Part shown: positions 41,823-50,440 of the stretch, piece after piece | Position numbering within the stretch: position 1 is the first letter of the stretch | Layout: every line of letters begins with the position of its first letter | NCBI GenBank assembly: GCA_937922235.1 | Contig: CAKZVC010000039.1 | Span: 21,719-85,718, forward strand | Length of the DNA: 64,000 bases | Origin: an uncultured Acidimicrobiales bacterium | Lineage (GTDB): Bacteria; Actinomycetota; Acidimicrobiia; Acidimicrobiales; SHLQ01 | Direction: 5' to 3' | The notes under the pieces: generated by a model | Database searches by the model: none | What the model saw: the letters and a program-made list of their open reading frames with translations, nothing else | What the model was told of the DNA's origin: nothing | Program-made: the position numbers and the translations under genes

Positions 41823-43058
41823 CTATTCGCCCAGCTCGATCGAAAGTGCCTTGAGGTACCGACCCTGTGGAAACGAGATTGGATGATCGATCGCGTGACC
41901 AAAGCGTCGATCGTTCAGCGCTGTTCTGCCTTGGGACCGTATCGCTGCGTGGACCGTCGCTGCCAAGTCATCTTCAGTAACCCGAGAGGAGCACGACGCT
42001 TGCAGCAAGGTCCCGCCCGAACGAACGAGCGGGAGGGCGAGCTCGGTCAGCTTCCGGTAGGCGCGGACAGCGCCGTCCTTCTCACTCGCCCGAGATGCGA
42101 ACGACGGCGGGTCAACCACAACGATGTCGTAGATCTCGCGCTTGGCCCCGAGGTCTTCCATAACTTCGAACGCGTCGCCAACGGTGGTGAGATGCTGGGC
42201 GTGGCTGGTTCGGTCAGCGTTGTGCGCCATGTTGCGCACAGCCGTCTCGATAGCCGGAGCAGCGATGTCGACGCTGTGCACCATCTTCGCTCCGCCGGCG
42301 GCGGCATGAACCGAGAACCCGCCAGTGCAGCTGAACACATCGAGTACTCGGGCACCTTCGGCCATAGCTCCGACGTACGCTCGGTTCTCTCGTTGGTCGA
42401 GAAAGTGCCCGGTCTTTTGCCCCTCGAGTACATCGGCTTCGAAGGTGAGTCCGTGCTCACGGAAAAGGACGGGCCCTTCGGGTTCGTCACCGAAGACGAC
42501 CATCCCATCGACAAGTCCAGCTTCGATCACCAACGGATCGTTCGCTGCGATCCGGCCGAGACGCAGCACAACTCTGGAAGGTTCGATCGCTGCAGCCAAT
42601 GCATCCAGTACAGGGTTCAGGTGCGGAAGCCAGGCACTGGTGTACATCTTGACCACGAGCGTTCCGTCGTAACGATCGACGACGAGGCCGCCGAAGCCAT
42701 CGTTCTCACCGTTGATGACCCGCATACCCGTCGTGTTGTTGGCAGCCAGTCGAGTCCGCGCTGCCACTGCATCGTCGACCCGTTGCCGCCAGAAGGTCTC
42801 GTCGACCTTGACCGGTTTGCCGGCGTGGAGCATGCGAAGCCGAATCGGCGATCGCGGATCCCAAAGCCCGATGCCGGCAAAGTCGCGGTTCGAGTCGAAG
42901 ACGACGGCCAGCGTGCCAGGCACCGCCGTGTCATCCGAGACAGACGTGATCGCCTTGTTGTACACCCACGGATGACCACCACGAAGCTGACGGAACGCGT
43001 CGGGCGTCAAACGCACCGCGAGCCGCTTGGGAGGCACGGAAGGAAGGTCGGGTATCAC
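41823..43058 (-). CDS. Class I 23S rRNA methyltransferase, RlmI-like
   Basis: A 411-aa protein starting at GTG 43058; an upstream extension would run through tRNA-Ala and is rejected. The N-terminal PUA-like domain is LTPDAFRQLRGGHPWVYNKAI. A Rossmann methyltransferase domain follows, with VLDVFSCTGGFSVHAA as SAM motif I and the catalytic-type VVVDPPSFASRASEK. C-terminal SCSSRVTEDDLA is typical of RlmI/RlmK C5-methylcytosine or guanine-type rRNA enzymes. It probably methylates 23S rRNA. The exact base is not determinable. Confidence 0.88.
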   Translation of the reverse strand: MIPDLPSVPPKRLAVRLTPDAFRQLRGGHPWVYNKAITSVSDDTAVPGTLAVVFDSNRDFAGIGLWDPRSPIRLRMLHAGKPVKVDETFWRQRVDDAVAARTRLAANNTTGMRVINGENDGFGGLVVDRYDGTLVVKMYTSAWLPHLNPVLDALAAAIEPSRVVLRLGRIAANDPLVIEAGLVDGMVVFGDEPEGPVLFREHGLTFEADVLEGQKTGHFLDQRENRAYVGAMAEGARVLDVFSCTGGFSVHAAAGGAKMVHSVDIAAPAIETAVRNMAHNADRTSHAQHLTTVGDAFEVMEDLGAKREIYDIVVVDPPSFASRASEKDGAVRAYRKLTELALPLVRSGGTLLQASCSSRVTEDDLAATVHAAIRSQGRTALNDRRFGHAIDHPISFPQGRYLKALSIELGE

Positions 43059-43126
43059 CCGCTCAGTGTGCCTGGTTCGCTCGGATCTCCCCGCGTCAAT
43101 ACGAAAGAGTGGCGGAAAACGAAACA

Positions 43127-43151
43127 AGCCCGGACTCTGAGAGTCCGGGCT
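43127..43151. terminator. Strong hairpin between tRNA-Ala and the rRNA methyltransferase gene
   Basis: Perfect 11-bp stem AGCCCGGACTC / GAGTCCGGGCT with a 3-nt loop. T-rich on both sides (TTGTTTC on the minus strand, GTTTTG on the plus strand), just downstream of tRNA-Ala. Confidence 0.8.
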
Positions 43152-43157
43152 GTTTTG

Positions 43158-43230
43158 TGGAGCCTGGGAGAATCGAACTCCCGACATCTTGCTTGCAAAG
43201 CAAGCGCTCTACCAACTGAGCTAAGGCCCC
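43158..43230 (-). tRNA. tRNA-Ala (anticodon TGC)
   Basis: 73 nt on the minus strand. The acceptor stem is GGGGCCT/AGGCTCC, the D arm contains AGCTCAGTTGGTAGAGC, the anticodon stem-loop CTTGCTTTGCAAGCAAG carries TGC, and the T loop is TTCGATT. The CCA is not encoded. Confidence 0.96.
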
Positions 43231-43387
43231 GCTTGATTGATTATTGTAGCGGTTCAATCGGCAGAACAACCACCGCGTTGAGGGCTCCTCGTCACACTGC
43301 AGATGTGAACAGAATCTTGCGAAGTTCCGAAGGACTGAATTCTCACGGCCGATGGGTGGTTAGTTCAGGGGACAGCAGGAGACAGCA

Positions 43388-44116
43388 ATGATGAACGACG
43401 ACACACAAGTAGCGGTTGAGGTGCATCCCCGGGCTATTCGCTGGATGCACTGGTTCAACTTCCCAATCATCTCGATCATGATCTGGAGCGGCCTTCGGAT
43501 CTACTGGTCGTTCGACTTCACCCGAGTGCCGGGCGAGTTCGGCGACAACAACTTGATCCCCAACGTTGTGTACGAACAGCTCGATCTCGACCGCAAGCTC
43601 GCCAAGGGGTTGTCGTTTCACCTCAGCGTGGGCTGGCTTTTGGTCATCAACGGCCTGGCCTATCTCGCCTATCTCGCCTACAGCCGTGAGTGGAAGCACA
43701 TCGTCCCTCGACTGAGCGACCTGAAGAACATCCCCGCCACGATCCTTCACGACATGGGCCTTAGGAAAGAGGCGCCTGCTCACGGCCAGTACAACGTGAT
43801 GCAGCAGCTTGCCTACACCACCGTGTTGATCATGGCTGCGGTCATCGTTGCCACGGGGTTCGCAATCTTCAAGCCCACTCAGCTCTCGTGGTTAACGAAC
43901 CTTTTCGGCGGCTACGAACGAGCTCGAGCAATCCACTTCCTCATGACCGCTGGCTTGTTGGCCTTCTTCGGTATCCACATCGTGCAGGTCATGCGATCTG
44001 GGTTCAGCAACTTCTGGGCCATGGTCACTGGCTACAAGCTGACCGACGCTGCCGACATTGAACTTTCCACCGACCAAGACACCGACGCTAAGGATGAGGA
44101 GTTGGCCAATGTCTGA
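43388..44116 (+). CDS. Cytochrome b561-type membrane protein
   Basis: A 242-aa protein with four main helices and membrane His residues suited to haem b (HPRAIRWMHWFNFPIISIMIW shows the first pair; later GLSFHLSVGWLL, AIHFLMTAG and GIHIVQVM). It belongs to the DUF4405/bacterial cytochrome b561 group. It overlaps the molybdopterin oxidoreductase gene, so it is probably that enzyme's membrane electron partner, as MsrQ/YedZ is for MsrP/YedY. A repeated LAYLAYLAY lies in helix 2. Confidence 0.88.
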   Translation: MMNDDTQVAVEVHPRAIRWMHWFNFPIISIMIWSGLRIYWSFDFTRVPGEFGDNNLIPNVVYEQLDLDRKLAKGLSFHLSVGWLLVINGLAYLAYLAYSREWKHIVPRLSDLKNIPATILHDMGLRKEAPAHGQYNVMQQLAYTTVLIMAAVIVATGFAIFKPTQLSWLTNLFGGYERARAIHFLMTAGLLAFFGIHIVQVMRSGFSNFWAMVTGYKLTDAADIELSTDQDTDAKDEELANV

Positions 44117-44879
44117 TCAGCACGAGTACCACAAGAGTCCACTCAAGACCCTCACACAAGAAGAGTTCGACGTTCGTGGCCGCCGGTCATTTCTGACCGG
44201 ATTGCTCGCCCTCGGCCTCGGCGGCGCCGGCACCGTTTGGCTTGCCGGCAACCCTGCCGAAGGCGACCGAATTGCCGCACCATTGCGTGGCGTTCACGAC
44301 TTCAACTCCGCAGTTTGGCAAGCGTTCTATAGCCCTGACCGCCTCTCCCCGACCTTCGATCCGTCCGAAGCCCGGCCGATCCGTGTGAACGGCCGCCATG
44401 GCGTTCGCGAGGAAATCGACCTCGATGCGTGGACGCTCGATGTCGTTGGACCAGACGGGCAGACCATTGGCAATCACGTCATGGCTGACCTGACCGCACT
44501 CACCTTCGAAGAGATGACGATCGAGCACAAGTGCGTTGAAGGCTGGAGCGAGATCGTCACCTGGGGCGGAACCGCCTTTGCGAACTTTGCGGCCCTCTAT
44601 CCCGAAGCTGCTGAAGCCAAGTTCGTCAACATGGAAACTCCCGACGGCCAGTATTACGTGAGCCTCGATCGAGAGTCGATGCTGCATCCACAAACGCTGC
44701 TGTCATGGGAGCTCAACGGCGCTCCACTCACGCAACTGCACGGTGCGCCGGTTCGCCTGGCCATGCCGCACAAGTACGGCATCAAGCAGATCAAGCGAAT
44801 CTCTCGCATTGAATTCAGCAACGAACGCGGCCCTGACTACTGGACCGAGCGTGGCTACGACTGGTACGCCGGGCTGTAA
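44109..44879 (+). CDS. Tat-exported molybdopterin-dependent oxidoreductase (sulfite oxidase/MsrP fold)
   Basis: A 256-aa protein starting at ATG 44109, overlapping the cytochrome gene stop. A twin-arginine signal is present (GRRSFLTGLLALGLGGAG, R25-R26). The oxidoreductase_molyb domain places the Mo-ligand Cys at C142 in IEHKCVEGWSE. Other conserved parts are DAWTLDVVG, VSLDRESMLHPQTLLSWELN in two pieces, and APVRLAMPHKYGIKQIKRI. It acts outside the membrane on a sulfoxide, sulfite or similar substrate. It is paired with the cytochrome b. Confidence 0.9.
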   Translation: MSDQHEYHKSPLKTLTQEEFDVRGRRSFLTGLLALGLGGAGTVWLAGNPAEGDRIAAPLRGVHDFNSAVWQAFYSPDRLSPTFDPSEARPIRVNGRHGVREEIDLDAWTLDVVGPDGQTIGNHVMADLTALTFEEMTIEHKCVEGWSEIVTWGGTAFANFAALYPEAAEAKFVNMETPDGQYYVSLDRESMLHPQTLLSWELNGAPLTQLHGAPVRLAMPHKYGIKQIKRISRIEFSNERGPDYWTERGYDWYAGL

Positions 44880-44901
44880 TCGGGAGAGCTAACCTAGAAC
44901 T

Positions 44902-45189
44902 ATGACGATCCTTGGTGTCACGATCTTTGGCCTTCCGCTGTTGAACGTCATCATCGCGATCGCCATGGGGTACGCCATCATTCGGTTCGGGCTCATGATG
45001 CTCCGCGGCATGGCAGCGCCGATTCCTGAGCCACCGCCTCCGGGCGAGCTGCGCAAGGTGAAGATCCAGTTTCAGTGCGAGATGTGTGGCACCGAGGTTC
45101 GCATGACGATGTCAACAAATCAGGAACCAGAGCCTCCGCGACATTGCATGCAGGAGATGGAAATCATCACCGGAGCCCACGAGCTCTAA
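44902..45189 (+). CDS. Small membrane protein with C-terminal Cys motif
   Basis: A 95-aa protein with an N-terminal membrane helix (GLPLLNVIIAIAMGYAIIRFG). The C-terminal domain contains CEMCGTEVRMTM...PPRHCMQEME, three Cys and a His that could bind zinc like a ribbon. It begins 22 bp after the molybdoenzyme gene and is probably in the same operon. No family name recognised. Confidence 0.75.
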   Translation: MTILGVTIFGLPLLNVIIAIAMGYAIIRFGLMMLRGMAAPIPEPPPPGELRKVKIQFQCEMCGTEVRMTMSTNQEPEPPRHCMQEMEIITGAHEL

Positions 45190-45238
45190 GAAGCCCGTCA
45201 CTACATAAGCTCCGCTCCGCCTTTCGCGGCTCCCCGAT

Positions 45239-45260
45239 GTTTGGCGCGCCAGCGCCAAAC
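45239..45260. terminator. Inverted repeat after the small Cys protein gene
   Basis: Perfect 9-bp stem GTTTGGCGC / GCGCCAAAC with loop GCCA. A second short hairpin (AGCCC ttca GGGCT) follows at about 45273-45286. The pair may end the rightward operon before the DnaA-box region. Confidence 0.5.
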
Positions 45261-45289
45261 TCGAGTTTGAGGAAGCCCTTCAGGGCTGA

Positions 45290-45580
45290 CTCAATACGTT
45301 ATCCACAGCTATCCACAGGCGAGGTGTTGATTTTTCATGGGTGGTCCACATTGTGGAACATCACAAACAACATGAACAACATAAGTAACACTGCTGCCGT
45401 TGCGTCACAGATTGCACTCGGCAATCAATGACAAAACAACCGGTGTGGACGTTCTGACCCGACTATCCACTGCGCGACCACGCCCTGTGGGAAAGGTTGT
45501 GGATGTTGTGGATTACGCAAATAACCCAGCAAGGTCCCCAAAGTTATCCACAGGGTGTGTGGAAACCTGTGGCTAACTAC
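45290..45580. other. Cluster of DnaA boxes, candidate replication origin
   Basis: The 435-bp gap 45190-45624 has no credible gene. Perfect TTATCCACA boxes occur at 45299-45307 and 45544-45552. Single-mismatch boxes occur at 45309-45317 (+), 45352-45360, 45486-45494, 45507-45515, 45558-45566 and 45568-45576 (all minus). Short AT-richer tracts lie at about 45326-45341 and 45361-45390. The density and mixed orientation fit an oriC or a DnaA-titration site. crgA is adjacent, but dnaA and dnaN are not in the window. Confidence 0.65.
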
Positions 45581-45624
45581 ATTCGTGTGATTTCACATGC
45601 CCTGCTAGGGCAACGAACACCGAC

Positions 45625-45906
45625 CTAGTTCAAGCGAGTTGCGGTGATGATGCCACCGAGGATGAAGCCCAAGCCAAGCAGAGTGAAGCCGTTGTTGACT
45701 TCGCCGCCAAGCAGCTTCGTGTAGTTCAAGAAGATGACAAGCATGCCAATTGCCAGCAGGCCGAAGAGCAGCCAGGTGACCCATGGAGGGCTTGGCTCGG
45801 TGCTGATTTCGCGCACGGTCTCGACGGAGGGTTTGGCATTGTGTGGCTGCGTGCCCTTTGGGGTCACACGACCACCTTGGACACGGCGCTTCTTCGGACT
45901 CGACAT
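45625..45906 (-). CDS. crgA: Cell-division protein CrgA
   Basis: A 93-aa CrgA. The N-terminus is basic (SSPKKRRVQGGRVTPKGTQP) and two membrane helices follow (WVTWLLFGLLAIGMLVIFLNY and FTLLGLGFILGGIITATRLN). In actinobacteria CrgA sits at the septum and helps recruit FtsI and other divisome parts. The gene is divergent from pabA and lies next to the PknB block, as in mycobacteria. Confidence 0.93.
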   Translation of the reverse strand: MSSPKKRRVQGGRVTPKGTQPHNAKPSVETVREISTEPSPPWVTWLLFGLLAIGMLVIFLNYTKLLGGEVNNGFTLLGLGFILGGIITATRLN

Positions 45907-45950
45907 GGCCGTAAGTGTAGGCCACCACGGGCCGATAGCGTAATGAGCGC

Positions 45951-46526
45951 ATGGCCGACATCTTGGTAATCGATAACTACGACTCGTTCGTATACAACAT
46001 CGTTCAGTACTTGGGTCAGCTTGGGGCGAACCCGATCGTCAAGCGGAACGACGAGATCGACCTCGCCGGTATCGATGCACTCGCACCCGACGGCATCCTG
46101 ATCAGCCCCGGTCCGGGCACGCCAGCCGATGCCGGCATCTCCAACGATGTCATCCGTGACTCGCCCGGCAAGCGACCTGTCTTTGGCGTGTGCCTCGGTC
46201 ATCAATGCATGGGCGAAGTATTCGGCGGCACGGTCAGCCGAGCTCCCGATGTGATGCACGGCAAGACCTCGATGATCACCCACACCAACAGCGGCGTGTT
46301 CGCCGGGCTTCCGAACCCGCTCGAAGCCACGCGCTATCACTCACTCATCGTCGAACGCGACACCGTTTCCGACGAACTCGAGATCACTGCCGAAACGAGC
46401 GACGGTCTCGTTATGGGCTTGCGGCATCGTGAGCACGACATCGAAGGCGTGCAATTTCACCCCGAGTCGATCCTGACCCAAGCGGGTCACGATCTGTTCT
46501 CGAACTTCCTCGCTCGCTGCAGCTAG
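45951..46526 (+). CDS. pabA: Aminodeoxychorismate/anthranilate synthase glutamine amidotransferase subunit
   Basis: A 191-aa class I glutamine amidotransferase. The catalytic triad is C81 (GVCLGHQ), H170 and E172 (VQFHPES); ISPGPGTP and the N-terminal [16 protein letters not shown] are typical of TrpG/PabA. It releases ammonia for chorismate amination in folate or tryptophan synthesis. The partner subunit is not here. The same gene flanks pknB in mycobacteria, where it is annotated trpG/pabA, and the two roles cannot be separated by sequence. Confidence 0.93.
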   Translation: MADILVIDNYDSFVYNIVQYLGQLGANPIVKRNDEIDLAGIDALAPDGILISPGPGTPADAGISNDVIRDSPGKRPVFGVCLGHQCMGEVFGGTVSRAPDVMHGKTSMITHTNSGVFAGLPNPLEATRYHSLIVERDTVSDELEITAETSDGLVMGLRHREHDIEGVQFHPESILTQAGHDLFSNFLARCS

Positions 46527-46536
46527 TTCCAAACTA

Positions 46537-46591
46537 CGGAATCTGGAAACGCGTGAGTACGTGCGACGTACTCACTAGCCCCCAGATTCCG
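46537..46591. terminator. Nested perfect hairpin between pabA and pknB
   Basis: Outer 10-bp arms CGGAATCTGG (46537-46546) / CCAGATTCCG (46582-46591) enclose an inner 10-bp stem GTGAGTACGT (46553-46562) / ACGTACTCAC (46566-46575). It lies between convergent genes without a T tract, probably as a bidirectional terminator. Confidence 0.65.
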
Positions 46592-46599
46592 AGATCTCG

Positions 46600-48846
46600 T
46601 TAAGCTCCGTCGCCAGCGTCGTCGGGGGCGACCGTTGTTGTGGTCGTCGTCGTTGTTGTCGTTGTCGTCGTGGTGGTGTCGTCACCGGGGTCAGGATCGA
46701 TTTCCGGAGCCGTTGTGTCTTCCGGTGGTTCAAGACCAACCACGATCGTGACTGCTTCGCCCTCGCGGAGCTCGGTGTTAGCCGGAGGCGTCTGGCCGTT
46801 TGGCACGACTCGGTTCACCTGCGCTGGATCGTCAACTTCAACAAAGTCGATCAGTACTTCGAAGCCGCTTGCGGTGAGCTGCTGACGAGCAGAATCGGCC
46901 AACAGTCCTTCCACGGGCGGAACCGTGATGCGAGCAACACCGCTCGAGACATAGATCGTGACGATCTCGCGACCTCGCAACAGCGAACCAGCTTCAGGTT
47001 CGGTGCGGAGCACAAGCCCCTCTTCAACCTCAGGATCGGGCTCGTCGACGCGCGATGTACGAAAGTCGAGCTCGAACAACTCGTTCAGGGCCTCGTTGAA
47101 CTCCTGACCAGCAAGGTCGGGAACCGTGCGTTCGGATGGGCCAAGCGACACTTCGAGGAACACGACCGAACCTGGCTCGGCGTCGGTGCCGGCAAAAGGA
47201 TCTTGGCTGATGACAACATCGGGAGGAGCAACGTTGCTGTCGACCTCGGTGACGCTCGGCGTGAAACCGAGGCGGGTGAGCCGCTGTTCAGCCTCTTCAC
47301 GGGTGAGCTCGATCAGCGGCGGAATCGTGACCTTGCCCTCAGCTTCGCTGACGGTGATGCGAACGATCGAACCCTTCTCGACAATCGCGCCAGGAACAGG
47401 CGTCTGCCTGAAGACTCGACCTTCGCCCACGTCGGTGTTGGGCTGGAACTCGATCTCGGGAAGGAGGCCGGCGTTCTCGATGAGAGCGATTGCCTGATCG
47501 CGTTCGAAGTTGGAGAAGTCTGAGAGAACAACGGTGTCGACGTCTTCGGCGATGCTCGTCGACGGCCCGGTGCTTTCGGTGTCGTTGCCTTCGCGAAGGA
47601 CGTTGAGGAACGTCTGGGCGAGGAACGCAAACAGCACGAGCAAGATGCACAGCGCCAGGAAGAACAGCACATTGCGCTTCCAGGTGTCGTCGTTGCGAAC
47701 CGGCACGGGCTGGGCGGTGGCTGGAGGTGCGGTTGCTGTGGCCACGCCACCTCCACCGGGAGGTGCGTCTTGCGGGGTTACCGCCGCACTTGCAGCAGCT
47801 GGCGCTGCGGTGGGAACGTCGCGGCGCGGAGCCGACGGCCCAGGTGTCGCCGGAATGATGACCGTTGGGTCTTCTTCGGGCGTTGTCGAACGGCCAGTGA
47901 CCGGACGAACAACCGGGGGCTTGTCGATCGCGGTCGTCGCTGCGGTGGCGGCAGCAGCTGCGCCTGCGGCACCGGCTGCCTTCGCAGCCTTCTCTTTGGT
48001 TGAGTGAGCACCGGAGAGATACCGCTTGAGGTCGGCAGCGAGATCGCGGACTGACGGGTAGCGGTTCTTGGGTGTCTTGGCGAGACCCTTGAAGGTGATG
48101 GCTTCGAGCGACTGGGCAATATCGGCGCCGTGCGTCTTCGGGGAGACCGGTGCGTCTTCCACGTGCTTGCGGGCAATGTCAACGGCTGTGTCGCCGGTGA
48201 ACGGTGGCTTGCCGGAGATCATTTCGTAGAGCACAACCGACAGCGAGTAGACGTCGCTGCGAGGCCCGACCTTGTGACCTTGTGCCTGCTCGGGCGAGAG
48301 GTAGGTGGCGGTGCCCATGACCGTACCGTTCTCGACGGTCAGGTCGGTTTCAGAACCATCGTTGAGGGCCTTGGCGATGCCGAAGTCGGCCAGCTTGACC
48401 TGGCCTTCGTTCGTGATGAGCACGTTGCCTGGCTTCACGTCCATGTGAACCATGCCTTGGCGATGAGCTGCGTCAAGAGCGGCAGCTACATCAACCGCGA
48501 TCGTGGCGGCACGATCTGGGTGGAGCCGGCCTTCGGCACGGAGAATCTCGGCGAGGCTTCGGCCGTCGACGTACTCCATAACAATGAACGGCGCGCCCTC
48601 ATGCTCACCCTGGTCGAACACACCAACGATGTTCTGATGGTTGAGGCTCGCAACGACCTGTGCTTCTTGGCGAAGACGTTCGACGAACGCCTCATCCTTC
48701 GACAGGGTCTCGTTGAGAATCTTGACGGCGACCGGCCGATTCAGGAGCTGGTCGCGTGCAAGGAAGACGTCCGCAGAGCCGCCGGTTGCGAGCTGTCGGT
48801 GCAACTCATATCGGCCTGCGAGAACTTCGTAGGGGGCGTCAGACAT
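46600..48846 (-). CDS. pknB: PASTA-domain Ser/Thr protein kinase PknB
   Basis: A 748-aa receptor kinase. The kinase domain spans about 10-275, with the glycine loop ATGGSADVF, K42, a catalytic loop VHMDVKPGN (D136; Met replaces the Arg of HRD) and DFG at 154-156. A proline/alanine-rich juxtamembrane linker and one helix (VLFFLALCILLVLFAFLAQ) follow. Four extracellular PASTA repeats contain IALIENAGLLPE, EQRLTRLGFTPSV, LNELFELDFR and RQQLTASGFEV. The tail is a run of 14 Thr and an acidic end. It senses wall precursors and phosphorylates growth and division proteins. It is the last gene of the fhaA-to-pknB block. Confidence 0.96.
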   Translation of the reverse strand: MSDAPYEVLAGRYELHRQLATGGSADVFLARDQLLNRPVAVKILNETLSKDEAFVERLRQEAQVVASLNHQNIVGVFDQGEHEGAPFIVMEYVDGRSLAEILRAEGRLHPDRAATIAVDVAAALDAAHRQGMVHMDVKPGNVLITNEGQVKLADFGIAKALNDGSETDLTVENGTVMGTATYLSPEQAQGHKVGPRSDVYSLSVVLYEMISGKPPFTGDTAVDIARKHVEDAPVSPKTHGADIAQSLEAITFKGLAKTPKNRYPSVRDLAADLKRYLSGAHSTKEKAAKAAGAAGAAAAATAATTAIDKPPVVRPVTGRSTTPEEDPTVIIPATPGPSAPRRDVPTAAPAAASAAVTPQDAPPGGGGVATATAPPATAQPVPVRNDDTWKRNVLFFLALCILLVLFAFLAQTFLNVLREGNDTESTGPSTSIAEDVDTVVLSDFSNFERDQAIALIENAGLLPEIEFQPNTDVGEGRVFRQTPVPGAIVEKGSIVRITVSEAEGKVTIPPLIELTREEAEQRLTRLGFTPSVTEVDSNVAPPDVVISQDPFAGTDAEPGSVVFLEVSLGPSERTVPDLAGQEFNEALNELFELDFRTSRVDEPDPEVEEGLVLRTEPEAGSLLRGREIVTIYVSSGVARITVPPVEGLLADSARQQLTASGFEVLIDFVEVDDPAQVNRVVPNGQTPPANTELREGEAVTIVVGLEPPEDTTAPEIDPDPGDDTTTTTTTTTTTTTTTVAPDDAGDGA

Positions 48847-48892
48847 AACCGGTAAATACTAGCTAGCGCGGCCGAAGAACGCAGATCGAGGA

Positions 48893-50440
48893 TCACTTTC
48901 CGCGCTCGGCCTGCCACGCGCTGAGCACATCGAGGGCAATTGGGGCCGCCACACGGCCTCCGGTTTGCTCGCCAGTCGCCGTGTCGGCCTCGACAAGGAC
49001 TGCGATAGCGATGTCAGGCCGTTCGATGTCATCACCCGCAAACACGATGACCCACGCGTGGGTTGACTCGATATTCGTCCCGATTTCGGCAGTGCCTGTT
49101 TTTGCGCCGACGACGAGGCCAGGGACCTGCAGAACTTTGGCAGTTCCATCCGCGACGACCCCAACCATCGCTTCACGAAGCTGCTCCGACGTCTGACGAC
49201 TCATCGCCCGCTTCCACGGATCGAGGTCGGCCTCATGAAGAACCGACCCCTCCGAGTCGACAACTCGTTTGACGACATGTGGCCTGGGGACCTCGCCGTC
49301 GTTTGCCACCGCTGCAGCGACAAGGGCCATCTGCAATGGCGTGGCCTTCACATCGAACTGGCCGATCGATGTTTGAGCAAGCGACGGCATGTCGTCGGTG
49401 AGCGGAACCTCAGGTGGGTTGTCGATCTGCGCGGCAAGGTCGGGGGCGAGCTCGACGTCGGTTCCAAGATCGGCACCAAAGTCATCGGGCATTTGTGACG
49501 CCACCACGTCGGGAAGGCGCAGCGGGGGAACCGCGTCGAAGCCGAAGTCGCGGGCCGTGTCGACAAGCTCGTCAGCACCGAGCAGCTCAACCGCAAGCTG
49601 AGCCGTGCCGGCGTTGCACGAGCGGCGGATCAGATCGCGCAGTGGTCCGCCGCAGTTGCTGCCGCCAAAGTTGCCCAAGGGGTTAGTCGTGAGCGGCGGC
49701 ACGTATTCGGTGACGTTGGCGAACACTGGTGTGTCCAGCTCGACCACCCCAGCGTCGAGCGCCGCTGCCGCGGTGACAACCTTGAACGTCGAGCCAGGGA
49801 AGAACAGCTCGCGGGTCGTTCGCGGCAAGAGCGGTTTCCGTTCGTCGCTAAGCAGCGCTCGCCGGGCTGCATCAGCTTCGGCGGTCGACACCGAGCTCAG
49901 CGGGTTCGGGTCATACGATGGCCACGACCACATCGACAGGATCGCCCCCGACTGCGGATCGAGAGCAACGACCGATCCGCGACGCTCACCAAGCGACGCG
50001 CGGGCGGCCTCCTGCAACGCCACCGACAACGTCGTCTCGACGTCGGCGGTCGTCGACTCGCCGCCAAGCAACTCGCGCAGTCCGTCGGCCAGTTCGTTCT
50101 GTTCGCCGCGGAGCTCGTCATCCCATGTTCGTTCAAGACCATCGGCGCCGGCGTTGAAGCTGAAGAAACCGGTGGCTTCTGCGAACAGTTCGCCGGTTGG
50201 GTATTCGCGCTGCCGGGCGAACGCTCCATCCTCAAGTTCGACGCTGCGGGCAAGAACGGTTCCGTCGGCCGCCCGAATCTCGCCTCGAGGCGCACCGAAG
50301 TTCGCTACGAGCGGTCGGCTGTTGTCGGGGTGAGTGTTCAGCTCGTCGGCGCCGAACATCTGGATGTTGTTCAGCTGCACGAACAGCACGAAGTAGGCAG
50401 CCATGAGCCCGACGCCGAGACGCACGATCTGACGGTTCAT
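48893..50440 (-). CDS. pbpA: Class B penicillin-binding protein (PbpA-type transpeptidase)
   Basis: A 515-aa membrane-anchored transpeptidase with an N-terminal helix (LGVGLMAAYFVLFVQLN). Active-site motifs are S217-T-F-K220 (PGSTFKVVTA), S274-C-N276 (RRSCNAG) and K447-T-G449 (GAKTGTAE). It cross-links peptidoglycan together with the RodA polymerase encoded just upstream. Its start overlaps the rodA stop by 4 bp. Confidence 0.95.
   Translation of the reverse strand: MNRQIVRLGVGLMAAYFVLFVQLNNIQMFGADELNTHPDNSRPLVANFGAPRGEIRAADGTVLARSVELEDGAFARQREYPTGELFAEATGFFSFNAGADGLERTWDDELRGEQNELADGLRELLGGESTTADVETTLSVALQEAARASLGERRGSVVALDPQSGAILSMWSWPSYDPNPLSSVSTAEADAARRALLSDERKPLLPRTTRELFFPGSTFKVVTAAAALDAGVVELDTPVFANVTEYVPPLTTNPLGNFGGSNCGGPLRDLIRRSCNAGTAQLAVELLGADELVDTARDFGFDAVPPLRLPDVVASQMPDDFGADLGTDVELAPDLAAQIDNPPEVPLTDDMPSLAQTSIGQFDVKATPLQMALVAAAVANDGEVPRPHVVKRVVDSEGSVLHEADLDPWKRAMSRQTSEQLREAMVGVVADGTAKVLQVPGLVVGAKTGTAEIGTNIESTHAWVIVFAGDDIERPDIAIAVLVEADTATGEQTGGRVAAPIALDVLSAWQAERGK

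Noticed and set aside
41883..43391. Long + strand ORF (502 codons) across the rRNA methyltransferase gene
   Set aside because: It is the antisense shadow of the RlmI-like gene and also crosses tRNA-Ala; its translation shows no domain.
46636..46680. Run of near-identical GTT/GTC/GTG triplets as a possible microsatellite or CRISPR-like repeat
   Set aside because: It simply encodes the poly-Thr tail of PknB; there are no spacers or palindromic units.
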